NCBI GenBank assembly: GCA_936450465.1 | Contig: OW388300.1 | Location: forward strand, 49,465,378-49,529,377 | Length of the DNA stretch: 64,000 nt | Reading direction: 5' to 3' | DNA from: Gibbula magus | Lineage: Eukaryota; Mollusca; Gastropoda; Trochida; Trochidae | Shown here: positions 36,294 to 47,224 of the stretch, in pieces | Numbering within the stretch: the first letter of the stretch is position 1 | How the letters are laid out: the number at the start of each line of letters is the position of its first letter | The notes under the pieces: generated by a model | Told to the model about the DNA's origin: nothing | Database searches by the model: none | What the model saw: the letters and a program-made list of their open reading frames with translations, nothing else | Program-made: the position numbers and the translations under genes

Positions 36294-37154
36294 TGCAATA
36301 GTTTAAAGGGGATGGAGATTTCTTTTTTCATCAGTTTGATTGACGTCCCATATTGATTGCATGCCTGCCTTAATGCATTGACTGCTGTGGAATAGAGATA
36401 AAATGACTGTAAATATAAATTGATTTTCAAGCTATATGTTTAAGTGCTTGTTAGCAGATTCAACAGTTTTCAAAACCACTTTGTTGTTTCCTTTAAGTAA
36501 GACATCATTTCAGATCTATTTGTGACTGAGAAATGGCCGAAGATGTCGACTATATTTTTTAAAAAAATGTAAATAAAATGATGTTTTTTTTTAATTTAAA
36601 GTTATTATCACATATTTGTAAAGTTCAAAGTCGCAATCGAACAAGGTATACGTATATTATGTTAAGTCATTATGGATTATAGACTTCCTTAAACCTAGTA
36701 GCAACGAAGCAAGTTTGAAACTAGTGTTAACATCAAACGAGAAATGTCGCTGGCGTGTAAGTAAGAATTCCATTATAGATACATGTAAGGGGCTGTCTTG
36801 ACTGTGTCTACCAACTTTGAAATCCTCTGCTAGAATGCGGACAAGCATTTTAATCTATCTGCTGAGATGAAAAAAAAGCATGTCATCTCTATGACAATAC
36901 ATACATTTTGCACGGCTAGATTGAAAGTGTGAGCTAAAAGAATGCAAAAATAATTTTAGTTACAATGTCTATAACCTTGAATTTTTACCGATTCACATTT
37001 TGTTCCACATTTGCAGTAACTTTTATGCGAATTATTCACTGATATAGAATTTACTAGTTATATCAATACGAAATAATAAGTATGATGGTAAAGCCTAATA
37101 TCGAACGTAATGTTGTACAGTGATTGTACTTTGTGTACATATGTAAGGAATTAT

Positions 37155-37378
37155 ATTTGCAGTGTCTGTACATCCCTTGTTGAGGTACCCATTTAGACAG
37201 CTGGATGGACTGAGTGCAATATGGACGAAGTGCTTTGCCAGCGACACAACACAGTGTGAGACCATGGTCACAAGATGTTGGTGTCTCCAACGGGATTCGA
37301 ATCCGGAACTGTGCTGTGAAAGGCCAACACAGCATTGGGCTCCTGTTGCCCTTTCTGGTCTGTGCTGTGTGTAAGACA
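37155..37378 (-). mobile_element. SINE-2: second tRNA-derived SINE family
   Basis: On the minus strand the head reads AGCCCAATGCTGTGTTGGCC (a degenerate A-box region), then a B-box-like GATTCGAATC (37294-37304), then a body with AAGCACTTCGTCCATATTGC and a 3' end containing AAATGGGTACC. It is unrelated to SINE-1 apart from the tRNA-type head. The overlapping frames on both strands between 37063 and 37503 are translations of this repeat. Confidence 0.7.
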
Positions 37379-37379
37379 T

Positions 37380-38855
37380 ATTCAATAATAGTTTTCATTG
37401 TATCCGTTATGCTGCTTTTGTGTTGCTGAAAAGCAATTGTTAAAGAAAATGTATAATGCCCCACAAAGTGCATATATACTCTGTTAAGAGCAAAGTAGAA
37501 CATGTGTGGCTGTCATTTCATGTTTATACATTCATGTATGCTTACGTCTCATGATTTACAGAATCTGAATAACTATTGATAGTATAGCTCCCAGAGGTAT
37601 AAGCAATAAGGAAGTCAATACTGATCAAACACTGATTAAACATTTAAAGCAATAGCCCTGTAATACATACGTCATGGTTAACATTTAACATCCTGTATTG
37701 GAGGTACATTACACCACGAACGTTCATTGGATCTTTTCTCAGGTCCCGGGAAAGGCGATAAGGAAGAGAAATTTATGCAAGGTCGATTACAGCAGACTTT
37801 AGTGAAATGCGATTGGAAATCGTTTTTCAATTCAGGAAATAAGATAAGTCCTTCCCTTAATGCATCTTATTCAGGAGAGTTCGAAATCGCAATCGTGGAG
37901 GGATAACATCAGATTGTTAATACAATGAGAGCAGGTGTAGTCGTAGGTTTGCGACATGTAGAACACGTACCTGATATAACTGGATCAGGAAGGCGTGTAA
38001 TCAATACACCTGTAGGAAGAAGAATTTTCTTTGACACTTGGTTGGTTGGTTGACTTACGATATATCCATATATTACATTGCATTTTGAAAGCATTATCAA
38101 AATAATTGATGGCTCACTCTTGAATGGTGTGCACTTACGATCTACGATGTCAACCATACTGTTAATATATCTTAATGTATTTAGATGTTTAGAGTGTTGT
38201 TTACTATATGAGTGAAAAAATATGTACCATTACAATAAACTGATATTCAAAAGAACATATAAAACGCGTAACATAAAAACATATTGGTATACGCCATTTA
38301 AGCAGCATATTTACATAAACCCGTTTTAACCAATACTTTAAATACATAATGACCATCAAATCAACATTAGTTCCGAAAGAGCACCGGGAAGTCTTTATTA
38401 TGAGCCAATAACAAAATTATGCTATGAACATATTTACAATGTATTAAATAACCTCATAATATTACCGTATTATCAGCACTTTGAGGCAAATTTGCAGCAA
38501 ATGAAATTTCCAATTAATGAAGCAATGTAATTAGTATTACTTGATATTTCCCCATGGAGTTTTTCGTTCAAGTTTCAACCAATAGATTAACCGATTTGAA
38601 AGTGAGGATCAGGTTGCAAGATCCGTTACACTCCTCCTGAACTTAGAGAAGGGCTGCAAGACGGTCTAATATTTGTGCTCAATCGGCTGTTGGATCTTGA
38701 TGACAGGAAAACATGTGCATTATAAGGAGGGCAAGTAATATTTTAATTCCTTCCTGATGTGAAATGTTGCAATGTCACTCAAAGGGAAAATTAACTAATG
38801 GCATTTATCAATGCCACCGCCCATCACTGGCTAATTAAAGCATAGCTGCATTCCT
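37380..38855. other. Unassigned AT-rich sequence
   Basis: No supported feature. Short open frames have no family signature. Confidence 0.4.
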
Positions 38856-39381
38856 TTAAGGATGTTCGCTCCTAAAATGTATAGTATTACACTTTTTTCT
38901 AACTTATATTTTTTAAAAGATCAAAGTATATGATTGGAAAATCAACATTAAAAAAATAGGGGTTAGTGTGGCTTTTTTCGAGATATGACGCCTGTAAGAT
39001 AGTGGGTGAAGTACAATTTTAACATGGGAGTCTATGGGAAAATTAGAAGAAAAGAAATGCTAAAAACTTTAAAATACTACATTTCTAGTATTAAATCTGT
39101 TTTTCCTTTTTTGATATGTTACAAAGTTCATGTTACCCTACTGAAATCGATGAAAAAATATATATGGTAGTGTGGTTTTTTTTAAGCTTTGACACAAAAT
39201 GTAAATTTATGCTTTTTAAGCACCTTTTAGAGGTTCTAAAGTCACATTATCTTTATTTGATTTTTTTTTTAAAGTTTGTAGATGATGTAGAATATCATGA
39301 AGTAAATAAAAATGAGAATTTTTTTTTTACTTAATCATATTTCATTTTTGAAGTTCAACAGGAAGGAGCGGATATCCCTAA
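38856..39381. mobile_element. Putative non-autonomous DNA element with 18-bp terminal inverted repeats
   Basis: The left end TTAAGGATGTTCGCTCCT and the right end on the opposite strand, TTAGGGATATCCGCTCCT, agree at 14-15 of 18 positions. The interior is poly-T-rich and has an internal direct repeat about 200 bp apart (TTAGTGTGGCTTTTTT at about 38963 and GTAGTGTGGTTTTTTT at about 39167). The 72-residue open frame at 39116-39334 is low-complexity and lies inside the element. Target duplication is unclear. Confidence 0.6.
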
Positions 39382-39869
39382 CTGTGTGTGCTAGTGTATC
39401 AGCGCACAGAGCCTCGACTTCATAGTGCGTGTTGCTACCCTTGCATCCGCCTTGATTGCGTTCTAGAAAATGAGGTGATGGAGAATGAAGACAGGTTTAT
39501 AGAGATGTACGTCTTTATTTTACAGGGGTAATTTGCATCCTAGAGGTTGATGCAATAACAAATCAAGTAATTCCACTATTCCTGTAATAGGCTTAAGGAA
39601 TTTGTAGTTGAAAACGATGACGAAATACATTTTGAAAAATTTATATATAGAAGGGAGTTTTCTTCACTCTAAATGTTGTCTAAAGGTTCAGAACAGTCGT
39701 ACACAAAGGGTATCTTAACTTTGCCTCATGATGCATCTTCCTTTTCAAAATCCCAATTTGAAAAAAACCCAATGAATCCATGACTACAGAAACAGAAGCA
39801 CATGTTTTTGGAGAAATATCGTTAAGCAGCTATGGCTGATTCCGTCTTCTTCACAGCTGTGTTCTAAGA

Positions 39870-40170
39870 TTACACCTTATCTCAGCACATGAACAATTGA
39901 ACGTAATCCCCTACCAGTGCTTAAAGTTGTAACACTCTCTGAAATAGGATGACTCTCCAAAGAATCGGATTCGGCTAATTTCTTAAGTAGACGACAACGA
40001 TTTCCAATCGCATTAGCAGTAAATCCCCTGTAATTGATTCACCAAATACGCTGCTTCTTTCCCCTCCTTTATTCCGCACTCTATTATACGGTAAATAGAT
40101 CCAATCGAAGTTCCTAATACGTCCAACTTGCAAAAAAAGGAAAGTCTTGTTTTGGGGCTTAACCAGCATG
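39870..40170 (+). repeat. Fragment of block W (third, diverged copy)
   Basis: Landmarks of W1 7020-7250 recur in order: AACACTCTCTGAAATAGGAT, CGATTTCCAATCGCATTAGC, GTAAATCCCCTGTAATTGAT, CACTCTATTATACGG and AATCGAAGTTC. This shows that the duplicated unit has spread, or once extended, beyond the 32-kb tandem region. A still weaker relative may lie near 54620-54680. Confidence 0.6.
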
Positions 40171-40258
40171 CCAGTAGTGATTCTGTTCAGACTGGATCGA
40201 TAGATGTTGATACTATATATATACTATTAGTTACATGGTGTTTGACAGGGTGTAAGGA

Positions 40259-40327
40259 ACTGTAAGACCCTTGTATATTCCTTAAGCTCAGTTGAAGGAA
40301 ATACCGAATATACCAGGGTCTTACAGT
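40259..40327. repeat. Hairpin with 22-bp arms
   Basis: The arms 40259-40280 and 40306-40327 match at 21 of 22 (ACTGTAAGACCCTTGTATA type). The 25-base loop holds a second short stem (TTCCTTAA and TTGAAGGAA). It may be a foldback remnant. No gene is adjacent. Confidence 0.75.
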
Positions 40328-40984
40328 CCCGTATATATTGCCAAAACTCCGTGTAACGAATGTATTTATCTTTAGATCTATTATTTGTACTTATTTCACT
40401 CATTTCCGATCAAATATGTAGGCTATATAGCTATTTCCGTATTTGATAAAAACGCAGCACACCGTGAAACAGCGTAAACGATGCATAGAGTTAACCGCTA
40501 TATATTAAGGGAGATAACTCTGCGACTAGAACAAATTGATTTAAAATTTATTATTACCTGAAGAATACTAGAGAGACACATGCTTTTATTGAATTAATTT
40601 ATTTACGCAAATAATTTTTGTTTTAAATGTGTATAACTTGAAATCACTGTACTGTTTGTTTTTTTAAATTTCGAGTAGAGCAACCGTTTAACTTCCACAT
40701 TCCATCTAAGGTAAATGTCACCCGTAAGACCCGTTTAGTTAGTCACACGACCTGTCCTGACGGATCGTACGGTTGGCACAAATCATGGCCTCTCTTATAC
40801 CAGTGTTGTTATAGATCTCCACGTGTTTTTATTTTTCCGCTTCATTATCTCGTATGGGGTCTCTGATCTGAGTTTCCCAATTCCTGTACTTTTGCACATG
40901 ATAGTTATAATCCAACTGACACACAAGAGAACGATCACGGCATCATCTTTCATATTAATGTTTGAATCACTAACATTATACATG

Positions 40985-41065
40985 TAATCTGCAGATTGTT
41001 TAAACAATCTATTAATAGTGAAATATTCCTAGATTGTGAGCTCACAATCTGCAGATTGTGATACA
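40985..41065. repeat. Second locus of the CAGATTGT/TTCCTAGATTGTGA palindrome cluster
   Basis: CTGCAGATTGTTTAAACAAT, TTCCTAGATTGTGAGCTCAC and AATCTGCAGATTGTG recall the cluster at 2255-2380, which leads the minisatellite array. Here the motif is present without an array. It could be the unexpanded state of the same element. Confidence 0.65.
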
Positions 41066-41089
41066 CCCTAGATGGTTCGTAACATATAC

Positions 41090-41750
41090 ACTACACTAAA
41101 TGGTATATCAATCACGGATACAATCAGCATATCTTACCCCAACATGGCACAACCTCTTTAAGATCTCAGGCATGGACACGTTATTTTATCTTAGTGATAT
41201 ACATATTCCATGTATAAATTAAGAATAGAGCAACTGCTTGATTCTCAAGATAGATACCGATCCCCGTTCCAGGTAAATATTCCATCACTGTAATCATTGT
41301 ATTGTAAGATTGAATACAGTATATATTTCTCATATGTAACTCATGGGTTCCATGACCCTCGTTTTTCATAAGAGTTTCGCGATATACCGTACTGGTCTAC
41401 AATCAATTCATTTCATTTCACGTGGCCAATAGTACAACATGTGCGATATATATATGGCATGGTGTTTAGAGTAAATATGCAATAAATGTTAACATTGATA
41501 TTATATAGGGAGAGGACAGGGGGACACATTATTCATATATATTCTATTTGACAAGTTTTAAAATATACACTGGCAAAGAGGGGTCAACTTTCATTTTATT
41601 GTTTATTTCGATTCAACAAATTACCCTGAGCTCCCGATTAATAAAAGAAACCGTCGGGCAAAGACTCGTGTGTTTTTATTTCATTGTTTATTTCCTTTTT
41701 AACAAACTCACCACTTTCAGTTTATTGTAATCGAAACTGTATCCTTTTAA
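41090..41750. other. Unassigned AT-rich sequence
   Basis: No gene, RNA or repeat recognised. Confidence 0.4.
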
Positions 41751-41754
41751 AGTT

Positions 41755-42046
41755 CTGTGGAAAGTAATAGCGCAGTGCTCATCCCGTTCGGCTTTGGATA
41801 AATAGGTCTGGGGTTCGAATCCCGCCAGGGGCAAGACAACTATGTCTGCTGTAGAACCATGTTCTTTGTTCATGTTTTAGTGCAATATTGCACTCGAATT
41901 TCAGCGCAGTACCACCCATGGTTCACAGATGCATACAATATTCATCCCAATGCATGGTCACACTGGAGTTTCCCCTGAAATAATACTTGCAGCCGTGATT
42001 TTAAAGTGGATTACTCTTGAAAGGAGTTTTAAACTCACCTCAACTC
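41755..42046 (+). mobile_element. SINE-1 copy, nearly full length, diverged
   Basis: Plus-strand orientation. A box TAGCGCAGTGC (41768-41778) and B box GGTTCGAATCC (41812-41822) are followed by CCGCCAGGGGCAAGACAACT and TATGTCTGCTGTAGAACCAT. The body includes TCAGCGCAGTACCACCCATG and ends in TTAAACTCACCTCAACTC. It is more diverged than the other copies and has lost parts of the body. No clear target duplication. Confidence 0.8.
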
Positions 42047-43890
42047 AAAGTTGGGTCATACGGAACTTCATATGAAGTCTAATGCCACCCAATCAATGCT
42101 TGCAGCAATACCACATTGCTAATGCAATCTGATTAAATGGCAGTGATATAATGTACATTGGGACACAGTAATCGTTATTCCTCCATTCTCCTGTTGAACA
42201 GATGATAATGGAATCAATAACTGAGTTTTTGTAATTAACAGGGCATTTTCGAACTGATCGTTGTCTTAATGTCATTGCCACATTCCTTTCTTAGCCGTAA
42301 CTTAATTATTTATACGAAAAATGGCTGCGCCAATGAACAGTGAATTAAGTACGAATTCATGCAAACTATATATATTAAGCGGTTTTACTTGAAACCAATT
42401 GTGTTGCGAAAACAAAATTATTCATTGTCTATATATACGTTCAACCTCAGTTCAACCGTTTACATGTATGTAACAGGCAGATTTCAAATCAATGTTTCAG
42501 TGACATAAAACTGACTTATGACTTATTAAGATTTGAACCACTTGAGTATCAATCATAACCTGATGATGTATTCTTGGGCGATATTCACAAAGGAGGGTTT
42601 TTGTAATCTAATCCGGTCAAGTCAAATATCAATAGTGAGGGGGTTGACAACGTAATAACTGACATCTGAAACTGCAAAAAGGGTGACTTTGTAATGGTTG
42701 CTGAATCTTCACAAGACTCAAGACACAACATTCCATCTCCTTCCGCGTAGTTTTCGTCAAAGGCAAGTATCGCACCGTCAGATTTGAAACGTACCATCAA
42801 CAACAAGGCCGGTTATCCAGCGGGATCAATGAATCCATAAATAATTTCAAACCCAGACGTCATGTTTTTCTTACACATTTCACTTCTAAATGTCTTTTAT
42901 AGATTAGGGTCACCACTCCGATAAACTCACAGTAATTGACACATGCACGGCCTATAGCCCCCACGTTATTTAAATATTCCTTTAATTTGCTTTATTTGTT
43001 TTACACCTAATCCACAATAAACAGCGGTTACAGAACGATTTCCTTTGACCATTCTGACATTTTCAATAATTCCAAGTAATTACATTTCATTCCGTTTACC
43101 AGTAGTCAACAACAGCGCAGGTCAGCAATATCGTATATCTCACTAGACTGGAATCGACACCTTAAGTGTTGACAAAGATAGATTATATCATGATTTATAC
43201 TCTCCAAGGAAACGGAAGATACATCAAACAGAGAAGACTGTCTGGGAACTTTCCACCGGTTCCTATATATGAGAACTGCTTTAATGGTACACCAGTTGTG
43301 ATGCAATGGCTTAATGAATAATTGTTTGACTTTTATCTCTATGTGATATCTATATATCAATAATAACACCCTAGTCAGGATGTTATTAGAGCTACTTTTA
43401 TATGAAATCAATCATGACTGCAAACCAGCCTGAAATTGAAGAATTTACATGTTCTGTCCATGAATTCACGAGAGACAAATTGCTTTTCATAATCATATGA
43501 CAAATGGGGATTTATCAATGAAATAAACTGTCTATCAAGCTACAGTTGCGATAGTGTTTATATTCACAAATGCATATATAGTCCCAAAATGGATACAGCT
43601 TCCCGGAAATTATTCACTGTATTTTTCACTCAGCGGAACCTCCCTAAATGTCTGTAAAATTAGCCCTCCCGAGAATTAAAAAATCTGAATGTTAACTTTC
43701 TCGTCACGCCACTGTTTTGACACATTCTAACCAACGTTAAGAACCAGTGTTATTGCATTTGTTCCAGACATGTTTCGTGTAGACAACGTGCAACATATTA
43801 CAGACTGCTAGCTTGTCATTGGCAATGTGCCGGTTACGACATGATTAGCAAATACACATCCACAAAGGTTTCAGTTAAAAAACCCAACAC
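42047..43890. other. Unassigned AT-rich sequence
   Basis: No supported gene. A 73-residue minus-strand frame at 42585-42806 is slightly GC-richer, but it is closed by a stop directly upstream, has no splice acceptor and no family signature. Confidence 0.4.
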
Positions 43891-43905
43891 AAACTCATTA
43901 TTTGA

Positions 43906-44218
43906 GGTGAGGTGAGGTGAGGTGAGTTGGGGTTTAACGCCGCTTTCAAGAGTATTTCACTTATATCGCGGCTGCTAGTATTACGGCAGGGAGAAAGCCC
44001 GCAACGCCATGTGGCTATGCATTGCGGTGAAACCTGCGAGCAACGACTGGAACTAGCGAACCATGGGTGGTACTACTCAAAGTAGCATTGCACCCAAACC
44101 TTACTGCGTGTAGAACAGTTCTCTACTGCAGACAAAGTTGCCGTGCCCCTGGCGGGATTCGAACCCCGGACCTCTTGATCCGAAGCCGAACGCGCTAACC
44201 ACTGCGCTATCCCGCCCC
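43906..44218 (-). mobile_element. SINE-1 reference copy: full-length tRNA-derived SINE
   Basis: Read on the minus strand, the tRNA-like head has A box TAGCGCAGTGG (44199-44209) and B box GGTTCGAATCC (44155-44165), both matching the RNA polymerase III internal-promoter consensus at tRNA spacing. The head is followed by a body of about 190 bp and a 3' tail of tandem CTCAC/ACCTC units (43906-43930). Flanks CTCATTATTTGA (43894-43905) and CTCATTTTTTGA (44219-44230) are a 12-bp target-site duplication with one mismatch. It would have been transcribed by RNA polymerase III and mobilised in trans by a LINE. The partner LINE is unknown. Confidence 0.92.
44147..44216 (-). promoter_or_regulatory. RNA polymerase III internal promoter (A and B boxes) of SINE-1
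   Basis: A box at 44199-44209 and B box at 44155-44165 agree with tRNA consensus. The acceptor ends do not form a proper seven-pair stem, so this is a SINE head and not a functional tRNA gene. Confidence 0.8.
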
Positions 44219-44230
44219 CTCATTTTTTGA

Positions 44231-45732
44231 ACATGCACTTCTGTAAATAAGGAATCATACAATAGGTCAAGTTATTACGGAAGATTCTTCTTTGTTGACC
44301 ACTACCACAACGATTACAAGTAGTTGATGATAATGAAGACGACAATGATATATTGTTTGTCAGCGCCCCAACGCTGATGGAGCCCTATCATTGTTAAGGA
44401 TATATTACCGTAAATTCAAAACAATTATAGCTTCAAGCACATCTGGATGTCAGCAAACGCATTCTGTCACACAAAAAGCATGGTCTCACTTCATCTACGT
44501 ATCTGTTTCAGTGATTGATTTACCTGAACCTGTAAAAATAAAATCTGGTATGACCTCTTTTCAGTGGATTTTGCCTGTCAACGTGCTGCACCTAAACGGT
44601 ACCGAAATGCAATAAGGCAATGGCTTATGGCGGACGTTGGTAGATCATTTGATACAACACATATCGGCTCTATTCAATCTCCAGAGTAATTGTCATAACT
44701 TATACATCTGTCACAACGTTGAACCGTCACATGGCTGACAAAATAAACCGACAACATACATTAATGATAGTATGAGAATTACGCAATTAATGGAATGAAA
44801 ACCTTTCCTTGTTTGGGTATTGGGAAGATGTGTGAAATACAAAGTGGAAATGTATTGATCCTATTTTAAAGTGTTGCAGTAAATTTAGACGCAAGCAACA
44901 CGAGAGAATAACTCTTAAAATATGGCTCCATTGAAATTGTATAAGTCAATTACATGGATACAATCAAAATTGATTCACATGAATAGAAACTGCAACTTTG
45001 GTATTAATCAGAGACCTGATGATTGATCGATACTATGTCTAAAAGTAATACTACCAATCAGCTGTTGGTGAAGTTCAACAAGAGTGGGTGGAGCATCCCG
45101 GATGCAATGTTTGATGAATTGAGAGTTTGAAGGTTGACCCCCTTCTCCACACTGACACGTGAGTTGAGAGACTTACGTGTCACACTGGGAAAGTGACCTT
45201 TCAAAATGTGCCTCTGTTCATTCAGCGATCAATGCATGCCAGCTAGAGTTAGACCAGGGTAATAATATTGGCAGCGCCTTAAATACTCTAATGGTTGAAC
45301 ACGTGCGCCATATAAATGTTCATTTTATAATTTTTAAAATCCATTCTAATTGCTGTTCTGCAGTTTCCCTGCAAAAGTGTGACCTCACTCTTCACCAACG
45401 TTACACCCAATTCCCGCAGTAAAACCTCGAAACCTCGAATACAAAGTGGGATATATACTTTGATTTAATTTCCTACTAAAATATCAACGTTAGTCACTTT
45501 ACCTTCCCGTTATATGACGTTTTACGTAACACGATATAACCACTACAACAATAACACGATAAATAACATTTGTACAGTAAAAAGGAACCATGGAAACTGG
45601 CAGCATATACTTTTTTTAAATTTTATCCTCAGAAGAGATAGAAAGAAAGCCAAAAATAAGACTATATTTTAGTAACCAAACGTTCAAGTGAAAGGTATTG
45701 GCTTATTATTTCCATAATACTCTATGACAGTT
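44231..45732. other. Unassigned AT-rich sequence
   Basis: No supported gene. A small inverted pair (ACACGT and ACGTGT near 45156-45182) is too short to interpret. Confidence 0.4.
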
Positions 45733-45743
45733 CCCTTTTGTGT

Positions 45744-46001
45744 GAGGTGGGGTGAGTTGTGGTATAACGCCGTTTTCAAGAGTATTTCACTCATATCGCG
45801 GCTGCTAGTATTATGGCAGGAAGAAAGCCCGCAACGCCAGGTGGCTATGCATTGCGGTGAAACCTGCGAGCATTGGCTAGACCTAGCGAACCATGGGTGG
45901 CACTACGCTGAAATTCTGTGTAGCATTGCACCCAAACCTTACTGCGTGTAGAACAGTTCTCTACTGCAGACACAGTTGCCGTGCCCCTGGCGGGATTCGA
46001 A
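45744..46001 (-). mobile_element. SINE-1 copy, truncated in the B box, with perfect 11-bp target-site duplication
   Basis: The tail GAGGTGGGGTGAG starts at 45744 and the body follows. The copy stops in the tRNA head at the B box (GGGATTCGAA). Flanks CCCTTTTGTGT at 45733-45743 and 46002-46012 are identical. The A box and the rest of the head are lost, so the internal promoter is incomplete. The open frames here on both strands are repeat translations. Confidence 0.9.
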
Positions 46002-46012
46002 CCCTTTTGTGT

Positions 46013-46688
46013 CACTCCGAACAGAAACAAAATTAAGAATGGGAGAGTAAAGGCATCACGAAGCATCGATTCAGTCTACAGTGTTACATCTCTGACATCC
46101 AGATACATCGTCAAAACAAGACAAGTCTTGTACGTGTTGAATATATAAAAAAGTTGATAGTATAATACGGTTGCGTGTAGAGAAGGGAAGTTGGTGAATC
46201 ATTCACAGATAATGTCCCTTTTATTAATGTCATCCTATTGGCAGAAGGATTACATCCATTTGTCAGCGCAAGATAAGATGTAAGTTAGAGTTTTGCAATG
46301 CAGTCGTGTTATGTTATACGACTAAAAGAGAATGTTTCATCACACAATTCTATTTCGGGATTGGTCATGGCCGATTGTTGTTGTTGATGTATACAATCTT
46401 GTGTCGAGTGTTGTTAAAATTGAACATGGACCACATGATGAAACAGGTTCTTGTCTGTCCGTCACTGTCCTCTGTGTATTGATACTGACACATTTGCAAT
46501 CTAATGTACTACATACTATAAAATCACGTGTTCTTTACTCAAGTCTTCACTCGTATTGATGTCATTGATTTCCCGTGTTACCAATAAAGGAACCTTTGTC
46601 TGACTTGTGGGAAGTAAGTGCGAATGAAGCAAAGGAAGGAACACCAATGGTTCTAGCCCTGTTTTCTCTTTCATCATCTCATCTCAGT
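46013..46688. other. Unassigned AT-rich sequence
   Basis: No supported gene. Short open frames carry no recognisable domain. Confidence 0.4.
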
Positions 46689-46689
46689 C

Positions 46690-47222
46690 TCATTTCATTA
46701 TTGTAACACGCCCTTGTTTAGCGCTTGCAAATCTCTGACAAATAGACTCCAACATGTTCTAAACATGGATTGTATATCAAACGCCGCTCATGTCACACAT
46801 CATCCCAGTACTAAGAACTCTTCGCTGGATTTCTGTTCATTTTCGCATCAGGTTCAACCTCCTGTCCATCACTTCACAATGTATGTTCGGATTAGATAGA
46901 GTCCATCTCCACCATCCTCTTCAGATCTCGCAACCAGTTCGACCACTAAGATCCAAGACGAACTCTCACCTTCTCGTACCCGACACAAAGACTATCCGAT
47001 ATGGCCATGGATCACATTGATGTGCTGCAGACTCTTCAAGGAGAATCTTTACCAGTCATCATTTAAAAGTTCCTTTAGAAACGTTTCTCTTCCCACAAGC
47101 TTTTGCTTACCACTAACTGTGCATTTTTGGAATGGAAATAGCGCAATATAATGGACTATTACTTCTATACAATGCTTTTGAGCGTGGATATACACACACA
47201 AAATATGCACTATTATTATTAA
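46690..47222 (+). mobile_element. LINE 3' fragment, reverse-transcriptase C-terminal region
   Basis: Plus-strand frames give HIIPVLRTLRWISVHFRIRF, then HHPLQISQPVRPLRSKTNSH and LLVPDTKTIRYG. These match the order of blocks after the palm of CR1/L2-type reverse transcriptases (VLxxLHWLPV, PxRxLRSxxxxxLLVPRT). Frame changes and stops follow. The 3' end has GGAATGGAAATAGCGCAATA and a short ATTATTATT tail near 47210-47220. It is a different sequence from the 4338-5045 fragment. Confidence 0.75.
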
Positions 47223-47224
47223 AT

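Noticed and set aside
37063..37503. 146-residue and overlapping frames
   Set aside because: They translate the SINE-2 element and its flanks, with both strands open.
42585..42806. 73-residue minus-strand frame, somewhat GC-rich and protein-like
   Set aside because: A stop lies two codons before the frame's first leucines, there is no splice acceptor, and no family is recognised.
44147..44216. Possible functional tRNA gene
   Set aside because: A and B boxes are good, but the acceptor stem does not pair and the sequence continues into a SINE body present in several copies.
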